A DNA stretch of 8,372 bases from NCBI GenBank assembly GCA_031283515.1, contig JAITBS010000039.1:1-8372 (forward strand), written 5' to 3'. Positions 5,199 through 8,372 of the stretch are shown here, one piece after another (position 1 is the stretch's first letter; each line of letters opens with the position of its first letter). The translations under genes and the position numbers were made by a program. A model generated the notes under the pieces. The model ran no database searches. It had not been told where the DNA came from and saw only the letters and a list, made by a program, of their open reading frames with translations. This DNA comes from Planctomycetaceae bacterium (GTDB lineage Bacteria > Planctomycetota > Planctomycetia > Pirellulales > Thermoguttaceae).

Positions 5199-5237
5199 AT
5201 CTGTGAAACTCTGTGAAAATCTGCGTAATCTGCGGAC
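5199..5237. repeat. Inverted relative of the 34-bp repeats
   Basis: The sequence contains CTGTGAAA twice and ends CTGCGTAATCTGCGGAC. Its reverse complement begins GTCCGCAGATTACGCAG, matching the start of the unit at 4976 apart from one base. With 4976-5077 it bounds an AT-rich core of about 120 bp (5078-5198), so the whole 4976-5237 segment is an imperfect inverted repeat. Confidence 0.8.
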
Positions 5238-5311
5238 TATTTGAACTAAGTATTCGAACGAACTGTTAATAAAAGAGACCGTTTAGACATAAAATCCGCT
5301 GAGATATTCTG

Positions 5312-6349
5312 TTATTCATTTCGGATCAGACCGGGATAAACGTCAAGGTCAAGCGGTTCAAATAATCCGGCGTGAAAGCGTTCAATAGCGATGGCTCCCA
5401 TAACAGCGTTGTCGGTACACAACGTAATTGGAGCGATAAAAAGCCGTATTTGTTCATTTTGTGCGGCGAGTTCCATTTTCTGACGAAAGCGGTTGTTTGC
5501 CGCAACTCCGCCGCCAAGACACAAGGTTTTCATACCGGTTTTTCGTAATACCTGAACCGACTTGCCGACAAGACAATCAACAACCGCTTCCTGAAAAGAC
5601 GCCGCAATATCGGCAATTTCCTGTCCTGATAATCCGGCAGCAACACTTGCCGGCTCTGTTGTTTTACCGGGACCGACAAGCCGATAACGTACTGCTGTTT
5701 TCAAACCACTGAAACTAAATCCCAACCGTTCCGGTTCATCAAGCAATGATCGCGGAAATAGATAGGCTTTGGGATTTCCTTTTTCGGCGGTTTTTTGAAT
5801 GGATGGTCCGCCGGGGTAAGGTAAACCGAGCATTGCGGCAACTTTATCAAACGCTTCACCAGCCGCATCATCTATTGTTCCGCCCAGCGGTGTAAAATCA
5901 ATGGGAGTAACGCAACGATAAAAACTCGAATGTCCGCCGCTCACAATCAAACCAATACAAGGAAATGGATCTTCCCGAAACGCAATTTTACAAGCATAAA
6001 TATGAGCTTGTAAATGATTGACGGCGATGAGCGGTTTTTTTAGCGCAACACAAAGAGCTTTCGCCGCAGAAAGTCCCACAAGCAACGAACCGGCAAGCCC
6101 TGGCGTGTTGGCAACAGCAACCGCATCAAGATCAGAAAGTACCATTCCGGCACGTTGTATTGTTTCGTCGATAACAGGAATGATACTTTCCAAATGGGCA
6201 CGGGAAGCAATTTCCGGCACAACACCGCCGAATTTCCGATGCAATTTATCCTGCGATGCAACCACACTGCCCAAAACATCAAGCGAATCGGTAACCACTG
6301 CCGCCGCCGTTTCATCACAAGTCGTTTCAATAGTCAAAATCCGGATCAT
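5312..6349 (-). CDS. tsaD: tRNA N6-adenosine threonylcarbamoyltransferase TsaD
   Basis: TsaD (Kae1/Qri7/YgjD family) is the catalytic subunit that moves threonylcarbamoyl from TC-AMP onto A37 of ANN-decoding tRNAs, working with TsaB and TsaE. I chose the ATG at 6349 because the product then begins MIRILTIETTCDETAAAVV, matching the usual N-terminus, and is 345 aa long, near the family norm; an ATG at 6400 would add 17 atypical residues. Family marks in this numbering: FGGVVPEIASRAHLE (about 40-54), the metal-binding HxxxH as H112 and H116 (NHLQAH), SGGHSS, GGTIDDAAGEAFDKVA, GFSFSGLKTAV, GGGVAANN, and the metal Asp in CTDNAVM. The gene follows the esterase gene by 72 bp on the same strand and may share its transcript. 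No SD is visible. Confidence 0.95.
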   Translation of the reverse strand: MIRILTIETTCDETAAAVVTDSLDVLGSVVASQDKLHRKFGGVVPEIASRAHLESIIPVIDETIQRAGMVLSDLDAVAVANTPGLAGSLLVGLSAAKALCVALKKPLIAVNHLQAHIYACKIAFREDPFPCIGLIVSGGHSSFYRCVTPIDFTPLGGTIDDAAGEAFDKVAAMLGLPYPGGPSIQKTAEKGNPKAYLFPRSLLDEPERLGFSFSGLKTAVRYRLVGPGKTTEPASVAAGLSGQEIADIAASFQEAVVDCLVGKSVQVLRKTGMKTLCLGGGVAANNRFRQKMELAAQNEQIRLFIAPITLCTDNAVMGAIAIERFHAGLFEPLDLDVYPGLIRNE

Positions 6350-6421
6350 TTTCGGCAATTCGATGCGGTTACACAACATAAAATAGTTTTGAATAGCCAA
6401 TGTACAGTATCTTATGTTTTG

Positions 6422-7750
6422 TTATTCTGTTTTCGGAACACGGTTCCGTTCGATATAGTCCCAAAGCAATTTGCGGGTAATTTCATGTGTTTGTGGTGGA
6501 ACAGCGTGGGTTGATTCTGGGGTTGGGAAAATTTGTTTCGGAGCTGTTATATTGTTGTAGGCGACATAGACGGATGTTGGTGAGCAGGTGTAATCAATAA
6601 AACCTGTTGACAGTATTGACTCCGCTTTGATACGCCGTGCGAAATGAGCGGCGTCGATATAGGGAACAGTTTTTACAACTTCCGGATCGGCGGTATTTTT
6701 TGTTTTTCCGCGTAAATAACCGGGCCAACCGCCAAAATTTCCTTCAATATCACCGGTGGGATAACAGATTGCAGGAACATAAGCAACACAAAAGGTAACC
6801 GCGGGATCACTTCCGGCAGCAACAAGAGCTTGCCCGCCGCCTTGACTTCCGCCGATAACCGCAATTGTTTTGCCGTCCCATTCCGGCAGCGATTTCATAA
6901 ATTGCAGCGAACGAATTACTCGAAGAAACATACCGGCGAAATAGATTTTCTCGCGATTGTTTCCATTGGCGGTTCGATAATCTTTGAGTTCACCGTTGGC
7001 TAATGCGGTATAAAATTCTGCTGGTTGACCGTTTTCAATTCCATGTGCGTTTATATCCAATGCTAAGACATTGTGTATGGCGTCATTAATTGGCATATTG
7101 GCACTTCGTACTCCGGCTCCGTGATAGGAGACAAGAATGGGCAATGATTGGGGTTTTGCGTCAACTGGTTTTGCTAAATAACCTGAAACAGGTTTACCGC
7201 CCAGACAATCAACTTTAATATCAAACACTTGAATTTCCGGTTTATTTACTTTTTCTGCCGGCACGGGAACAAGTTTTGGATTCATTGGTAATTTGTCGAG
7301 TTCTTCTTTTTTGGCATTCCAAAAGGAGTCGAAGTCGTTAGGTTCGGGAGTTTCGGCTTTGATTTCGAGCGGATCAACTCCGGCACCGCCCATTGCGGAA
7401 ATCTGACCGCCTGGGGCGTCATTCCATTGAACCGTACACTTCAAAAAACCGGAACGGTTCAACGAGGTTTCGATAACTGCAAGAGAATCGGTGGTGATTA
7501 GGGTTCCTTTTTTTTCAAAATTTCCATCCCCTTGAATGAGATAAGCGAGTTCTTTTCCGGCGAGTGGTTTGTTGTTTTCCGTCAACCCTACCTGAAAAAC
7601 AACTGGTTCTCCTTTTTTGTAAATTGCCGATTCTTGTTCGGCACGAACTCGAATTTGATAAGGTGATTTATTGTCCTGAGAAAAGGCAAACGAAATTCCA
7701 ACAAATAATACCAATACACCAATCGAACAACATCGGAAAACTCTTGTCAT
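6422..7750 (-). CDS. Secreted acetylxylan esterase (CE7 / AXE1 family)
   Basis: A 442-aa alpha/beta-hydrolase of the acetylxylan esterase/cephalosporin-C deacetylase type, expected to remove acetyl groups from xylan-derived sugars outside the cytoplasm. Residues 1-24 form a signal peptide (MTRVFRCC, hydrophobic core, cleavage near AFS-Q). Residues 30-130 look like a beta-rich accessory domain. The catalytic domain starts near NDFDSFWNAKKEELD (138-152) and shows the oxyanion region YHGAG (209-213), nucleophile Ser302 in GGSQGG, Asp386 in TGFIDYTCSPTSVYVAYN, and probable His415 in PESTHAVPP. The start is set by AAGGAG (7758-7763 on the minus strand) seven bases before the ATG and by the signal peptide; the reading frame is open upstream to about 8080, but the extra residues are not part of the family. 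No other CAZyme is nearby. Confidence 0.9.
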   Translation of the reverse strand: MTRVFRCCSIGVLVLFVGISFAFSQDNKSPYQIRVRAEQESAIYKKGEPVVFQVGLTENNKPLAGKELAYLIQGDGNFEKKGTLITTDSLAVIETSLNRSGFLKCTVQWNDAPGGQISAMGGAGVDPLEIKAETPEPNDFDSFWNAKKEELDKLPMNPKLVPVPAEKVNKPEIQVFDIKVDCLGGKPVSGYLAKPVDAKPQSLPILVSYHGAGVRSANMPINDAIHNVLALDINAHGIENGQPAEFYTALANGELKDYRTANGNNREKIYFAGMFLRVIRSLQFMKSLPEWDGKTIAVIGGSQGGGQALVAAGSDPAVTFCVAYVPAICYPTGDIEGNFGGWPGYLRGKTKNTADPEVVKTVPYIDAAHFARRIKAESILSTGFIDYTCSPTSVYVAYNNITAPKQIFPTPESTHAVPPQTHEITRKLLWDYIERNRVPKTE

Positions 7751-7757
7751 GGTAACA

Positions 7758-7763
7758 CTCCTT
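7758..7763 (-). promoter_or_regulatory. Shine-Dalgarno site of the esterase gene
   Basis: AAGGAG on the minus strand, seven bases before the ATG at 7748-7750. It sets the start 86 codons inside the longest open frame. Confidence 0.75.
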
Positions 7764-7813
7764 AATAGTATTGTAAAGAATTGAGAGAACGGCAAAAAAT
7801 GCAACGGGAAAAC

Positions 7814-7842
7814 AAGGTAACATATTTTAAAATTTTTGTCAA
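7814..7842 (-). promoter_or_regulatory. Possible sigma70 promoter of the esterase gene
   Basis: A consensus TTGACA (7837-7842) is followed after 17 bases by TACCTT (7814-7819), a weak -10 box. The implied start near 7807 gives a leader of about 57 nt carrying the SD. The weak -10 suggests low activity or an activator. Confidence 0.42.
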
Positions 7843-7964
7843 GTGTTGTATAAATTTTGGTAATATTCCGGCTGTATTTTTGTTTTTCGATACCTCTCCT
7901 TTTTTGGGTGAAGAGCCGCCAATAATAATTCTTCTGATAAATGAGTTTTTTTTTTGTTATGGAG

Positions 7965-8080
7965 ATATGCGCCGTGAGTTCTTCATTTCCGTCCGTCAAC
8001 AGGGTCAAGCCGGCGAGTGCGCCGTATTGTTTAAAACGTTTCGGCGAAACATTGGCTACCTCCGCTTGCGCAACTATTAA
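7965..8080 (-). other. GC-richer island with a protein-like open frame and small hairpins
   Basis: This stretch is visibly more GC-rich than its flanks. On the minus strand one frame reads EVANVSPKRFKQYGALAG followed by LTLLTDGNEELTAHISIT, with protein-like composition but no ATG and no SD; it is bounded by a stop at 8081-8083 and runs in frame into the esterase leader. It also contains perfect small stems: CGGCG-agtg-CGCCG (8011-8024) and GTTTCG-g-CGAAAC (8038-8050). It may be a gene remnant, part of the adjacent repeat module, or a structured element. I recognise no family. Confidence 0.35.
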
Positions 8081-8099
8081 CTAACCTGCGCCATTTTCA
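8060..8099. repeat. First copy of the CTCCGCTTGCGCAACTATT module start
   Basis: CTCCGCTTGCGCAACTATT (8060-8078), then AACTAACCTGCGCCATTTTCA up to 8099, recurs near the window end as 8312-8330 and 8352-8372, with 21 extra heptamer-type bases inserted in the second copy. The terminal parts are offset by 273 bases. This points to a longer module repeated in tandem beyond the right edge. Confidence 0.8.
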
Positions 8100-8118
8100 T
8101 ATGAAAATGGCGCAGGTT
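8083..8118. repeat. Perfect 36-bp palindrome
   Basis: The half AACCTGCGCCATTTTCAT (8083-8100) is followed with no gap by its exact reverse complement (8101-8118). It stands at the left edge of the 21-bp array and in phase with it: GCGCCATTTT occurs at 8088 and again at 8130, two periods later. The left half recurs at 8357-8372, cut by the window end. Confidence 0.95.
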
Positions 8119-8240
8119 CATATGAAAATGCGCCATTTTTACATGAGAATGCGCCATTTTTACATGAGAATGCGCCATTTTCACATGTGAATGCGCCATT
8201 TTTACATGAGAATGCGCCATTTTCACATGAGAATGCGGTC
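8119..8240. repeat. Tandem array with 21-bp period
   Basis: The word GCGCCATTTT begins at 8130, 8151, 8172, 8193 and 8214, and a degenerate GCGGTC at 8235, an exact 21-base period. A typical unit reads CATGAGAATGCGCCATTTTTA. Each unit has two dyads, AATG-CGC-CATT and one centred on CATG (perfect as TTCACATGTGAA near 8181), so it is nearly self-complementary. On the minus strand a 67-codon frame (8081-8284, TTG start, no SD) would encode a heptapeptide repeat NGAFSCK/E. I regard the DNA repeat as the real feature and the peptide as doubtful. Confidence 0.93.
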
Positions 8241-8247
8241 GGTGTTA

Positions 8248-8358
8248 GTGAATAGTTATGAGTGAATAGTGAATAGTGTCGCAAGCGTCCTAATTTACCA
8301 AAACGGTATTACTCCGCTTGCGCAACTATTCACTATTCACTATCAACTATTAACTAAC
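8248..8358. repeat. Inverted heptamer tracts around a GC-rich stem
   Basis: The left tract 8248-8278 reads GTGAATA, GTTATGA, GTGAATA, GTGAATA, GTG. The right tract 8323-8358 is the inverse type (CACTATT, CACTATC, AACTATT and similar). Between them CGCAAGCG (8280-8287) pairs with CGCTTGCG (8315-8322), and TACC-aaaac-GGTA forms an inner stem. Together they make an imperfect palindrome of about 110 bp. Confidence 0.85.
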
Positions 8359-8372
8359 CTGCGCCATTTTCA

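Noticed and set aside
6350..6400. Longer TsaD start at 6400
   Set aside because: The extra 17 residues are not family-like, while MIRILTIETTCDET from 6349 matches the usual N-terminus.
7751..8008. N-terminal extension of the esterase to a TTG at 8006-8008
   Set aside because: The SD seven bases before the ATG at 7750 and the signal peptide starting there show the true start; the extension is mostly low-complexity Lys/Tyr/Phe-rich residues from AT-rich DNA.
7781..8080. 99-codon plus-strand ORF opposite the esterase leader
   Set aside because: No SD, poor composition, and it covers the promoter and the GC-rich island on the other strand.
8083..8240. CRISPR array
   Set aside because: The 21-bp units are contiguous with no unique spacers, and no cas gene is visible.

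Overview
The window looks like a chromosomal segment of a planctomycete, probably Pirellulales-like, with fairly low GC (about 40% by eye) and AT-rich intergenic DNA. The best taxonomic clue is the 152-aa protein at 3543-4001. Its N-terminus (MGIRFFCPNGHKLNVK, then CPECGA) matches a zinc-ribbon type I associate with Planctomycetota. The HTH-EIIA fusion at 2665-3396 and the RpoE-like ECF sigma factor at 4190-4831 fit the same group. No ribosomal RNA, transposase, CRISPR array, toxin-antitoxin pair or phage gene is visible.

Every confident gene is on the minus strand. In transcription order (right to left) they are: a secreted CE7-type acetylxylan esterase (6422-7750); tsaD (5312-6349); an ECF sigma factor (4190-4831); a zinc-ribbon/GYF protein (3543-4001); an HTH-EIIA protein (2665-3396), whose stop codon lies inside a tRNA-Val(UAC) gene (2601-2674); tsaB (1590-2303); cysC (751-1398); and the first nine codons of a gene running off the left edge (1-27). 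TsaB and TsaD are two partners of the bacterial t6A tRNA-modification enzyme, but here they are separated by about 3 kb of unrelated genes. CysC makes PAPS from APS for sulfate assimilation or sulfation. The esterase suggests degradation of acetylated plant polysaccharide. I see no single pathway linking the genes; they look like housekeeping and regulatory genes in loose succession.

The unusual content is between the genes. The right end (8083-8372) is a dense repeat module: a perfect 36-bp palindrome, a tandem array with exact 21-bp period and a nearly self-complementary unit, then inverted tracts of a 7-bp repeat flanking a GC-rich stem. A second copy of the module start appears in the last ~60 bases. 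Short 7-bp-period tracts also lie just upstream of cysC, tsaB and the GYF gene, and two of them are followed by a TACGG/CCGTA stem. The gap before the ECF gene (4976-5237) carries three tandem 34-bp repeats plus an inverted relative. The left gap (28-750) carries a perfect 19-bp-stem hairpin and other inverted repeats. Sigma70-like promoters can be proposed for the left-edge gene, the ECF gene and the esterase gene.

I found no clear new multi-gene system. The strongest candidates for something undescribed are the heptamer/21-mer repeat family and its link to gene leaders, and the tRNA-CDS overlap.
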